Shown here in pieces: positions 1 through 11,300 of a stretch of 64,000 nt of DNA; positions within the stretch are counted from its first letter, which is position 1; the number at the start of each line of letters is the position of its first letter. A program made the position numbers and the translations under genes. The notes beneath the pieces were generated by a model that was given only the letters and a program-made list of their open reading frames with translations, ran no database searches and was not told the origin of the DNA. This DNA is from Desmodus rotundus (taxonomy: Eukaryota; Chordata; Mammalia; Chiroptera; Phyllostomidae), in the NCBI RefSeq assembly GCF_022682495.2, contig NW_026527269.1, positions 1-64,000 of the forward strand. Reading direction: 5' to 3'.

Positions 1-123
1 ACAAGATTCTAGATCCTGACACACCGCATTCTAGAATGCAGTAACCAAGGCAACCGTGTCCTTGGAAACCGTATCCTATGAAACCGCTTATCTCAGGAGG
101 CCGTTGTGCTCAGAACCCGCACC

Positions 124-245
124 ACAAGATTCTAGATCCTGACACACCGCATTCTAGAATGCAGTAACCAAGGCAACCGTATCCTTGGAAACCGTATCCT
201 AGGAAACGGCTTACTCTGGAGGCCATTGTGCTCAGAACCCGCACC
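124..245 (+). repeat. 122-bp monomer class with GGCTTACTCTGG segment
   Basis: This copy differs from the reference in one segment: AAACGGCTTACTCTGGAGG replaces AAACCGCTTATCTCAGGAGG. That is one base shorter, with several linked substitutions. The class recurs throughout the array, for example near 560-600, 2790, 5850, 6220, 17880, 43620 and 53100. Its missing base shifts the reading frame of every downstream monomer. This class largely explains why block lengths fall a few bases short of multiples of 123. Confidence 0.9.
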
Positions 246-368
246 ACAAGATTCTAGATCCTGACACACCGCATTCTAGAATGCAGTATCCAAGGCAACC
301 GTATCCTTGGAAACCGTATCCTAGGAAACCGCTTATCTCAGGAGGCCATTGTGCTCAGAACCCGCACC
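246..368 (+). repeat. Reference monomer, 123-bp open (TAT) type
   Basis: This copy matches the commonest base at nearly every position and serves as a reference. Landmarks are TCTAGA at 253-258 and 275-280, CCAAGG at 290-295, CCTTGG at 305-310, CCTAGG at 320-325, and the A/C-rich tail ending AACCCGCACC. Bases 287-289 are TAT. In roughly half of the array's monomers this triplet is TAA, which turns the only long plus-strand frame into a stop. CCAAGG and CCTTGG are inverted copies 9 bases apart and could form a short hairpin. Confidence 0.95.
260..334 (+). repeat. Internal 15-bp sub-repeats within the monomer (five units)
   Basis: Five adjacent 15-mers start at 260, 275, 290, 305 and 320. Units 290, 305 and 320 are CCAAGG, CCTTGG or CCTAGG followed by (C/A)AACCG and TAT or CTT. 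Unit 260 is CCTGAC plus ACACCGCAT, which matches AAACCGTAT at seven of nine positions. Unit 275 is TCTAGA plus ATGCAGTAT, which matches unit 320 plus the TAT ending at about 10 of 15. Flanking 15-mers at 245 and 335 share only the terminal AT and weak similarity. All three CCWWGG hexamers fit one degenerate palindrome at exact 15-base spacing, in every intact monomer. Confidence 0.85.
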
Positions 369-652
369 ACAAGGTTCTAGATCCGGACACACCGCATTCT
401 AGAATGCAGTAACCAAGGCAACCGTATCCTTGGAAACCGTATCCTAGGAAACCACTTATCTCAGGAGGCCATTGTGCTCAGAACCCGCACCAAAGATTCT
501 AGACCCTGACACACCGCATTCTAGAATGCAGTATCCAAGGCAACCGTATCATTGGAAACCGTATCCTAGGAAACGGCTTACTCTGGAGGCCATTGTGCTC
601 AGAACCCGCAACACAAGATTCCAGATCCTGACACACCGTATTCTAGAATGCA

Positions 653-681
653 GTATCCAAGGCAACCGTATCCTTGGATAC
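653..681. repeat. Perfect 10-bp inverted repeat in GGATACC monomers
   Basis: GTATCCAAGG and CCTTGGATAC are exact inverse complements separated by CAACCGTAT. In the consensus only the inner six bases pair (CCAAGG/CCTTGG). The variant GGATAC instead of GGAAAC extends the stem to ten. Identical instances lie at 3846-3874, 9985-10013, 17960-17988 and 22374-22402, all as copies of one block. Confidence 0.85.
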
Positions 682-3192
682 CTTATCCTAGGAAACCGCT
701 TATCTCAGGAGGCCGTTGTGCTCAGAACCCGCACCACAAGATTCTAGATCCTGACACACCGCATTCTAGAATGCAGTAACCAAGGCAACCGTATCCTTGG
801 AAACCGTATCCTAGGAAACCGCTTATCTCAGGAGGCTATTGTGCTCAGAACCCGCACCACAAGATTCTAGATCCTCACACACCGCATTCTAGAATGCAGT
901 ATCCAAGGCAACCATATCCTTGCAAACCGTATCCTAGGAAACCGCTTATCTCAGGAAGCCATCGTGCTCAGAACCCGCACCACAAGATTCTAGATCCTGA
1001 CACACCGCATTCTAGAATGCAGTAACCAAGGCAACCGTATCCTTGGAAACCGTATCCTAGGAAACGGCTTACTCTAGAGGCCATTGTGCTCAGAACCCGC
1101 ACCACAAGATTCCAGATCCTGACACACCGTATTCTAGAATGCAGTATCCAAGGCAACCGTATCTTTGGAAACCTTATCCTAGGAAACCGCTTATCTCCGG
1201 AGGCCATTGTGCTCAGAACCCGCACCACAAGATTCTAGATCCTTACACACCGCATTCTAGAATGCAGTATCCAAGGCAACCGTATCCTTTTAAACCTTAT
1301 CCTAGGAAACCGCTTATCTCAGGAGGCCATTGTGCTCAGAACCCGCACCACAAGATTCTAGATCCTGACACACCGCATTCTAGAATGCAGTATCCAAGGC
1401 AACCGTATCCTTGGAAACCGTATCCTAGAAAACCACTTATCTCAGGAGGCCATTGTGCTCAGAACCCGCACCACAAGATTCTAGATCCTGACACACCGCA
1501 TTCTAGAATGCAGTATCCAAGGCAACCGTATCCTTGGAAACCGTATCCTAGGAAACCGCTTATCTCAGGAGGCCATTGTGCTCAGAAACCGCACCACAAG
1601 ATTCTAGATCCTGACACACCGCATTCTAGAATGCAGTAACCAAGGCAACCGTATCCTTGGAAACCGTATCCTAGGAAACCGCTTATCTCAGGAGGCCATT
1701 GTGCTCAGAACCCGCACCACAAGATTCTAGATCCTGACACACCGCATTCTAGAATGCAGTATCCAAGGCAACCGTATCCTTGGAAACCTTATCCTAGGAA
1801 ACCGCTTATCTCAGGAGGCCATTGTGCTCAGAACGCGAACCACAAGATTCTAGATCCTGACACACCGCATTCTAGAATGCAGTATCCAAGGCAACCGTAT
1901 CCTTGGAAACCGTATCCCTGGAAACCGCTTATCTCAGGAGGCAATTGCGCTCAGAACCCGCACCAAAAGATTCTAGATCCTGACACACCGCATTCTAGAA
2001 TGCAGTAACCAAGGCAACCGTATCCTTGGAAACCGTATCCTAGGAAACCGCTTATCTCAGGAGGCCATTGTGCTCAGAACCCGCACCAGAAGATTCTAGA
2101 CCCTGACACACCGCATTCTAGAATGCAGTATCCAAGGCAACCGTATCCTTGGAAACCGTATCCTAGGAAACGGCTTACTCTGGAGGCCATTGTGCTCAGA
2201 ACCCACACCACAAGGTTCTAGATCCTGACTCACCGCATTCTAGAATGCAGTAACCAAGGCAACCGTATCCTTGGAAACCGTATCCTAGGAAACCGCTTAT
2301 CTCAGGAGGCCATTGTGCTCAGAACCCGCACCAGAAGATTCTAGACCCTGACACACCGCATTCTAGAATGCAGTATCCAAGGCAACCGTATCCTTGGAAA
2401 CCGTATCCTATGAAACCGCTTATCTCAGGAGGCCATTGTGCTCAGAACCCGCACCACAAGATTCTAGATCCTGACACACCGCATTCTAGAATGCAGTAAC
2501 CAAGGCAACCGTATGCTTGAAAACCGTATCCTAGGAAACCGCTTATCTCAGGAGGCCATTGTGCTCAGAACCCGCACCACAAGATTCTAGACCCTGACAC
2601 ACCGCATTCTAGAATGCAGTATCCAAGGCCATCGTATCCTTGGAAACCGTATCCTAGGAAACCGCTTATCTCAGGAGGCCATTGTGCTCAGAACCCGCAC
2701 CACAGGATTCTAGATCCTGACACACAGCATTCTAGAATGCAGTATCCAAGGCATCCGTATCATTGGAAACCGTATCCTAGTAAACGGCTTACTCTGGAGG
2801 CCATTGTGCTCAGAACCAGCACCACAAGATTCCAGATCCTGACACACCGTATTCTAGAATACAGTATCCAAGGCAACCGTATCCTTGGAAACCTTATCCT
2901 AGGAAACCGCTTATCTCAGGAGGCCGTTGTGCTCAGAACCCGCACCACAAGATTCTAGATTCTGACACACCGCATTCTAGAATGCAGTAACCAAGGCAAC
3001 CGTATCCTTGGAAACCGTATCCTAGGAAACCGCTTATCTCAGGAGGCTATTGTGCTCAGAACCCGCACCACAAGATTCTAGATCCTGACACACCGCATTC
3101 TAGAATGCAGTAACCAAGGCAACCGTATCCTTGGAAACCGTATCCTAGGAAACCGCTCTTCTCAGGAGGCCATTGTGCTCAGAGACCGCACC

Positions 3193-5353
3193 ACAAGATT
3201 CTAGATCCTGACACACCGCATTCTAGAATGCAGTAACCAAGGCAACCGTGTCCTTGGAAACCGTATCCTATGAAACCGCTTATCTCAGGAGGCCGTTGTG
3301 CTCAGAACCCGCACCACAAGATTCTAGATCCTGACACACCGCATTCTAGAATGCAGTAACCAAGGCAACCGTATCCTTGGAAACCGTATCCTAGGAAACG
3401 GCTTACTCTGGAGGCCATTGTGCTCAGAACCCGCACCACAAGATTCTAGATCCTGACACACCGCATTCTAGAATGCAGTATCCAAGGCAACCGTATCCTT
3501 GGAAACCGTATCCTAGGAAACCGCTTATCTCAGGAGGCCATTGTGCTCAGAACCCGCACCACAAGGTTCTAGATCCGGACACACCGCATTCTAGAATGCA
3601 GTAACCAAGGCAACCGTATCCTTGGAAACCGTATCCTAGGAAACCACTTATCTCAGGAGGCCATTGTGCTCAGAACCCGCACCAGAAGATTCTAGACCCT
3701 GACACACCGCATTCTAGAATGCAGTATCCAAGGCAACCGTATCATTGGAAACCGTATCCTAGGAAACGGCTTACTCTGGAGGCCATTGTGCTCAGAACCC
3801 GCAACACAAGATTCCAGATCCTGACACACCGTATTCTAGAATGCAGTATCCAAGGCAACCGTATCCTTGGATACCTTATCCTAGGAAACCGCTTATCTCA
3901 GGAGGCCGTTGTGCTCAGAACCCGCACCACAAGATTCTAGATCCTGACACACCGCATTCTAGAATGCAGTAACCAAGGCAACCGTATCCTTGGAAACCGT
4001 ATCCTAGGAAACCGCTTATCTCAGGAGGCTATTGTGCTCAGAACCCGCACCACAAGATTCTAGATCCTCACACACCGCATTCTAGAATGCAGTATCCAAG
4101 GCAACCATATCCTTGCAAACCGTATCCTAGGAAACCGCTTATCTCAGGAAGCCATCGTGCTCAGAACCCGCACCACAAGATTCTAGATCCTGACACACCG
4201 CATTCTAGAATGCAGTAACCAAGGCAACCGTATCCTTGGAAACCGTATCCTAGGAAACGGCTTACTCTAGAGGCCATTGTGCTCAGAACCCGCACCACAA
4301 GATTCCAGATCCTGACACACCGTATTCTAGAATGCAGTATCCAAGGCAACCGTATCTTTGGAAACCTTATCCTAGGAAACCGCTTATCTCCGGAGGCCAT
4401 TGTGCTCAGAACCCGCACCACAAGATTCTAGATCCTTACACACCGCATTCTAGAATGCAGTATCCAAGGCAACCGTATCCTTTTAAACCTTATCCTAGGA
4501 AACCGCTTATCTCAGGAGGCCATTGTGCTCAGAACCCGCACCACAAGATTCTAGATCCTGACACACCGCATTCTAGAATGCAGTATCCAAGGCAACCGTA
4601 TCCTTGGAAACCGTATCCTAGAAAACCACTTATCTCAGGAGGCCATTGTGCTCAGAACCCGCACCACAAGATTCTAGATCCTGACACACCGCATTCTAGA
4701 ATGCAGTATCCAAGGCAACCGTATCCTTGGAAACCGTATCCTAGGAAACCGCTTATCTCAGGAGGCCATTGTGCTCAGAAACCGCACCACAAGATTCTAG
4801 ATCCTGACACACCGCATTCTAGAATGCAGTAACCAAGGCAACCGTATCCTTGGAAACCGTATCCTAGGAAACCGCTTATCTCAGGAGGCCATTGTGCTCA
4901 GAACCCGCACCACAAGATTCTAGATCCTGACACACCGCATTCTAGAATGCAGTATCCAAGGCAACCGTATCCTTGGAAACCTTATCCTAGGAAACCGCTT
5001 ATCTCAGGAGGCCATTGTGCTCAGAACGCGAACCACAAGATTCTAGATCCTGACACACCGCATTCTAGAATGCAGTATCCAAGGCAACCGTATCCTTGGA
5101 AACCGTATCCCTGGAAACCGCTTATCTCAGGAGGCAATTGCGCTCAGAACCCGCACCAAAAGATTCTAGATCCTGACACACCGCATTCTAGAATGCAGTA
5201 ACCAAGGCAACCGTATCCTTGGAAACCGTATCCTAGGAAACCGCTTATCTCAGGAGGCCATTGTGCTCAGAACCCGCACCAGAAGATTCTAGACCCTGAC
5301 ACACCGCATTCTAGAATGCAGTATCCAAGGCAACCGTATCCTTGGAAACCGTA
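3193..5353. repeat. 3.19-kb duplication, copy 2
   Basis: This is the partner of 1-2160. It preserves the same order of monomer variants, including the TAT-rich run at 4332-4832 and the pair at 4947-5201. It lies inside the first copy of the larger 6.1-kb unit, so the two duplications are nested. Confidence 0.9.
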
Positions 5354-6739
5354 TCCTATGAAACCGCTTATCTCAGGAGGCCATTGTGCTCAGAACCCGC
5401 ACCACAAGATTCTAGATCCTGACACACCGCATTCTAGAATGCAGTAACCAAGGCAACCGTATCCTTGGAAACCGTATCCTAGGAAACCGCTTATCTCAGG
5501 AGGCCATTGTGCTCAGAACCCGCACCACAAGATTCTAGACCCTGACACACCGCATTCTAGAATGCAGTATCCAAGGCAACCGTATCCTTGGAAACCGTAT
5601 CCTAGGAAACCGCTTATCTCAGGAGGCCATTGTGCTCAGAACCCGCACCACAAGATTCTAGACCCTGACACACCGCATTCTGGAATGCAGTATCCAATGC
5701 AACCGTATCCTTGGAAACCGTATCCTAGGAAACAGCTTATCTCAGGAGGCCATTGTGCTCAGAACCCGCACCACAAGATTCTAGATCCTGACACACCGCA
5801 TTCTAGAATGCAGTAACCAAGGCAACCGTATCCTTGGAAACCGTATCCTAGGAAACGGCTTACTCTGGAGGCCATTGTGCTCAGAACCCGCACCACAAGG
5901 TTCTAGATCCTGACACACCGCATTCTAGAATGCAGTATCCAAGGCAACCGTATCCTTGGAAACCGTATCCTAGGAAACCGCTTATCTCAGGAGGCCATTG
6001 TGCTCAGAACCCGCACCACAAGATTCTAGACCCTGACACACCGCATTCTAGAATGCAGTATCCAACGCAACCGTATCCTTGGAAACGGTATCCTAGGAAA
6101 CCGCTTATCTCAGGAGGCCGTTGTGCTCAGAACCCGCACCACAAGATTCTAGATCCTGACACACCGCATTCTAGAATGCAGTATCCAAGGCAACCGTATC
6201 ATTGGAAACCGTATCCTAGGAAACGGCTTACTCTGGAGGCCATTGTGCTCAGAACCCGCAACACAAGATTCCAGATCCTGACACACCGTATTCTAGAATG
6301 CAGTATCCAAGGCAACCGTATACTTGCATACCTTATCCTAGGAAACCGCTTATCTCAGGAGGCCGTTGTGCTCAAAACCCGCACCACAAGATTCTAGATC
6401 CTGACACACCGCATTCTAGAATGCAGTAACCAAGGCAACCGTATCCTTGGAAACCGTATCCTAGGAAACCGCTTATCTCAGGAGGGTATTGTGCTCAGAA
6501 CCCGCACCACAAGATTCTAGATCCTCACACACCGCATTCCAGAATGCAGTAACCAAGGCAACCGTATCCTTGGAAACCGTATCCTAGGAAACGGCTTACT
6601 CTGGAGGCCATTGTGCTCAGAACCCGCACCACAAGATTCTAGATCCTGACACACCGCATTCTAGAATGCAGTATCCAAGGCAACCGTATCCTTGGAAACC
6701 GTATCCTAGGAAACCGCTTATCTCAGGAGGCCATTGTGC

Positions 6740-7352
6740 TCAGAACCCGCACCACAAGATTCTAGATCCTGACACACCGCATTCTAGAATGCAGTAACCA
6801 AGGCAACCGTATCCTTGGAAATCGTATCCTAGGAAACGGCTTACTCTAGAGGCCATTGTGCTCAGAACCCGCACCACAAGATTCCAGATCCTGACACACC
6901 GTATTCTAGAATGCAGTATCCAAGGCAACCGTATCTTTGGAAACCTTATCCTAGGAAACCGCTTATCTCCGGAGGCCATTGTGCTCAGAACCCGCACCAC
7001 AAGATTCTAGATCCTGACACACCGCATTCTAGAATGCAGTATCCAAGGCAACCGTATCCTTGGAAACCTTATCCTAGGAAACCGCTTATCTCAGGATGCC
7101 ATTGTGCTCAGAACCCGCACCACAAGATTCTAGATCCTGACACACCGCATTCTAGAATGCAGTATCCAAGGCAACCGTATCCTTGGAAACCGTATCCTAG
7201 GAAACCGCTTATCTCAGGAGGCCATTGTGCTCAGAACCCGCACCACAAGATTCTAGATCCTGACACACCGCATTCTACAATGCAGTATCCAAGGCAACCG
7301 TATATTGGAAACCGTATCCTAGGAAACCGCTTATCTCAGGAGGCCATTGTGC
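6740..7352. repeat. Local 613-bp five-monomer duplication, copy 1
   Basis: This block repeats immediately at 7353-7965. The unit is five monomers less two bases. One base is lost in an AAACGGCTTACTCTAG monomer and one in a GTATATTGG variant (usual GTATCCTTGG). Shared markers are GGAAATCG, CTCCGGAGG, AGGATGCCATT and TTCTACAATG. Confidence 0.9.
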
Positions 7353-7965
7353 TCAGAACCCGCACCACAAGATTCTAGATCCTGACACACCGCATTCTAG
7401 AATGCAGTAACCAAGGCAACCGTATCCTTGGAAATCGTATCCTAGGAAACGGCTTACTCTAGAGGCCATTGTGCTCAGAACCCGCACCACAAGATTCCAG
7501 ATCCTGACACACCGTATTCTAGAATGCAGTATCCAAGGCAACCGTATCTTTGGAAACCTTATCCTAGGAAACCGCTTATCTCCGGAGGCCATTGTGCTCA
7601 GAACCCGCACCACAAGATTCTAGATCCTGACACACCGCATTCTAGAATGCAGTATCCAAGGCAACCGTATCCTTGGAAACCTTATCCTAGGAAACCGCTT
7701 ATCTCAGGATGCCATTGTGCTCAGAACCCGCACCACAAGATTCTAGATCCTGACACACCGCATTCTAGAATGCAGTATCCAAGGCAACCGTATCCTTGGA
7801 AACCGTATCCTAGGAAACCGCTTATCTCAGGAGGCCATTGTGCTCAGAACCCGCACCACAAGATTCTAGATCCTGACACACCGCATTCTACAATGCAGTA
7901 TCCAAGGCAACCGTATATTGGAAACCGTATCCTAGGAAACCGCTTATCTCAGGAGGCCATTGTGC
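7353..7965. repeat. Local 613-bp five-monomer duplication, copy 2
   Basis: This is a tandem copy of 6740-7352 with no difference that I noticed. The corresponding place in the second 6.1-kb copy (12756-13394) and the copy near 25268-25906 carry the unit once. The extra copy is therefore probably a recent gain in copy 1. Confidence 0.9.
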
Positions 7966-8378
7966 TCAGAACCCGCACCACAAGATTCTAGATCCTGACA
8001 CACCGCATTCTAGAATGCAGTAACCAAGGCAACCGTATCCTTGGAAACCGTATCCTAGGAAACCGCTTATCTCAGGAGGCCATTGTGCTCAGAACCCGCA
8101 CCACAAGATTCTAGATCCTGACACACCGCATTCTAGAATACAGTATCCAAGGCAACCGTATCCTTGGAAACCGTATCCTAGGAAACCGCTTATCTCAGGA
8201 GGCCATTGTGCTCAGAACGCGAACCACAAGATTCTAGATCCTGACACACCGCATTCTAGAATGCAGTATCCAAGGCAACCGTATCCTTGGAAACCGTATC
8301 CTAGGAAACCGCTTATCTCAGGAGGCAATTGCGCTCAGAACCCGCACCACAAGATTCTAGATCCTGACACACCGCATT

Positions 8379-11300
8379 CTAGAATGCAGTAACCAAGGCA
8401 ACCGTATCCTTGGAAACCGTATCCTAGGAAACCGCTTATCTCAGGAGGCCATTGTGCTCAGAACCCGCACCAGAAGATTCTAGACCCTGACACACCGCAT
8501 TCTAGAATGCAGTATCCAAGGCAACCGTATCCTTGGAAACCGTATCCTATGAAACCGCTTATCTCAGGAGGCCATTGTGCTCAGAACCCGCACCACAAGA
8601 TTCTAGATCCTGACACACCGCATTCTAGAATGCAGTAACCAAGGCAACCGTATGCTTGAAAACCGTATCCTAGGAAACCGCTTATCTCAGGAGGCCATTG
8701 TGCTCAGAACCCGCACCACAAGATTCTAGACCCTGACACACCGCATTCTAGAATGCAGTATCCAAGGCCATCGTATCCTTGGAAACCGTATCCTAGGAAA
8801 CCGCTTAACTCAGGAGGCCATTGTGCTCAGAACCCGCACCACAGGATTCTAGATCCTGACACACAGCATTCTAGAATGCAGTATCCAAGGCATCCGTATC
8901 ATTGGAAACCGTATCCTAGTAAACGGCTTACTCTGGAGGCCATTGTGCTCAGAACCAGCACCACAAGATTCCAGATCCTGACACACCGTATTCTAGAATA
9001 CAGTATCCAAGGCAACCGTATCCTTGGAAACCTTATCCTAGGAAACCGCTTATCTCAGGAGGCCGTTGTGCTCAGAACCCGCACCACAAGATTCTAGATT
9101 CTGACACACCGCATTCTAGAATGCAGTAACCAAGGCAACCGTATCCTTGGAAACCGTATCCTAGGAAACCGCTTATCTCAGGAGGCTATTGTGCTCAGAA
9201 CCCGCACCACAAGATTCTAGATCCTGACACACCGCATTCTAGAATGCAGTAACCAAGGCAACCGTATCCTTAGAAACCGTATCCTAGGAAACCGCTCTTC
9301 TCAGGAGGCCATTGTGCTCAGAGACCGCACCACAAGATTCTAGATCCTGACACACCGCATTCTAGAATGCAGTAACCAAGGCAACCGTGTCCTTGGAAAC
9401 CGTATCCTATGAAACCGCTTATCTCAGGAGGCCGTTGTGCTCAGAACCCGCACCACAAGATTCTAGATCCTGACACACCGCATTCTAGAATGCAGTAACC
9501 AAGGCAACCGTATCCTTGGAAACCGTATCCTAGGAAACGGCTTACTCTGGAGGCCATTGTGCTCAGAACCCGCACCACAAGATTCTAGATCCTGACACAC
9601 CGCATTCTAGAATGCAGTATCCAAGGCAACCGTATCCTTGGAAACCGTATCCTAGGAAACCGCTTATCTCAGGAGGCCATTGTGCTCAGAACCCGCACCA
9701 CAAGGTTCTAGATCCGGACACACCGCATTCTAGAATGCAGTAACCAAGGCAACCGTATCCTTGGAAACCGTATCCTAGGAAACCACTTATCTCAGGAGGC
9801 CATTGTGCTCAGAACCCGCACCAGAAGATTCTAGACCCTGACACACCGCATTCTAGAATGCAGTATCCAAGGCAACCGTATCATTGGAAACCGTATCCTA
9901 GGAAACGGCTTACTCTGGAGGCCATTGTGCTCAGAACCCGCAACACAAGATTCCAGATCCTGACACACCGTATTCTAGAATGCAGTATCCAAGGCAACCG
10001 TATCCTTGGATACCTTATCCTAGGAAACCGCTTATCTCAGGAGGCCGTTGTGCTCAGAACCCGCACCACAAGATTCTAGATCCTGACACACCGCATTCTA
10101 GAATGCAGTAACCAAGGCAACCGTATCCTTGGAAACCGTATCCTAGGAAACCGCTTATCTCAGGAGGCTATTGTGCTCAGAACCCGCACCACAAGATTCT
10201 AGATCCTCACACACCGCATTCTAGAATGCAGTATCCAAGGCAACCATATCCTTGCAAACCGTATCCTAGGAAACCGCTTATCTCAGGAAGCCATCGTGCT
10301 CAGAACCCGCACCACAAGATTCTAGATCCTGACACACCGCATTCTAGAATGCAGTAACCAAGGCAACCGTATCCTTGGAAACCGTATCCTAGGAAACGGC
10401 TTACTCTAGAGGCCATTGTGCTCAGAACCCGCACCACAAGATTCCAGATCCTGACACACCGTATTCTAGAATGCAGTATCCAAGGCAACCGTATCTTTGG
10501 AAACCTTATCCTAGGAAACCGCTTATCTCCGGAGGCCATTGTGCTCAGAACCCGCACCACAAGATTCTAGATCCTTACACACCGCATTCTAGAATGCAGT
10601 ATCCAAGGCAACCGTATCCTTTTAAACCTTATCCTAGGAAACCGCTTATCTCAGGAGGCCATTGTGCTCAGAACCCGCACCACAAGATTCTAGATCCTGA
10701 CACACCGCATTCTAGAATGCAGTATCCAAGGCAACCGTATCCTTGGAAACCGTATCCTAGAAAACCACTTATCTCAGGAGGCCATTGTGCTCAGAACCCG
10801 CACCACAAGATTCTAGATCCTGACACACCGCATTCTAGAATGCAGTAACCAAGGCAACCGTATCCTTGGAAACCGTATCCTAGGAAACCGCTTATCTCAG
10901 GAGGCCATTGTGCTCAGAACCCGCACCACAAGATTCTAGATCCTGACACACCGCATTCTAGAATGCAGTATCCAAGGCAACCGTATCCTTGGAAACCTTA
11001 TCCTAGGAAACCGCTTATCTCAGGAGGCCATTGTGCTCAGAACGCGAACCACAAGATTCTAGATCCTGACACACCGCATTCTAGAATGCAGTATCCAAGG
11101 CAACCGTATCCTTGGAAACCGTATCCCTGGAAACCGCTTATCTCAGGAGGCAATTGCGCTCAGAACCCGCACCAAAAGATTCTAGATCCTGACACACCGC
11201 ATTCTAGAATGCAGTAACCAAGGCAACCGTATCCTTGGAAACCGTATCCTAGGAAACCGCTTATCTCAGGAGGCCATTGTGCTCAGAACCCGCACCAGAA

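Larger units (their letters stand above)
1..2160. repeat. 3.19-kb duplication, copy 1
   Basis: This block matches 3193 to about 5353 at an offset of 3192, then 3193 after a one-base difference near 492 (CACCAAAGATT here, CACCAGAAGATT in the partner). Shared diagnostic variants include CCTTTTAAACC near 1287, CTCCGGAGG near 1196 and CAGAAACCGC near 1585. The match ends near 2167, where this copy reads CCTAGGAAACGG and the partner reads CCTATGAAACCG. The offset is 26 monomers less 5 bases. Confidence 0.9.
2240..8378. repeat. 6.1-kb higher-order unit, copy 1
   Basis: The unit is about 50 monomers. Position 2614 recurs at 8753, 3719 at 9858 and 4161 at 10300, all at an offset of exactly 6139. Shared rare variants include GTATGCTTGAAAACC near 2511/8650, CACAGCATTC near 2732/8870 and CAGAGACCGC near 3180/9320. 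Only scattered substitutions separate the copies, for example CTTATCTC versus CTTAACTC near 8806, and CTTGG versus CTTAG near 9270. Confidence 0.92.

Noticed and set aside
341..346. AGGAGG as a ribosome binding site in each monomer
   Set aside because: AGGAGG recurs in nearly every monomer as part of the consensus and has no properly spaced start codon leading a real gene.
472..747. Open frame of 91 codons, and many like it on the plus strand
   Set aside because: It spans the 122-bp monomer and shifts frame within the satellite. Identical frames recur wherever the block recurs. There is no domain, no gene-like start context and no conservation of frame across monomers.
968..1228. 86-codon minus-strand open frames, repeated near 4161, 6740, 7353, 10300, 12756, 18275, 22689 and 25268
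   Set aside because: These are antisense readings of the same monomers. They open only where CCAG replaces the usual CTAG, and they are copied with the blocks.
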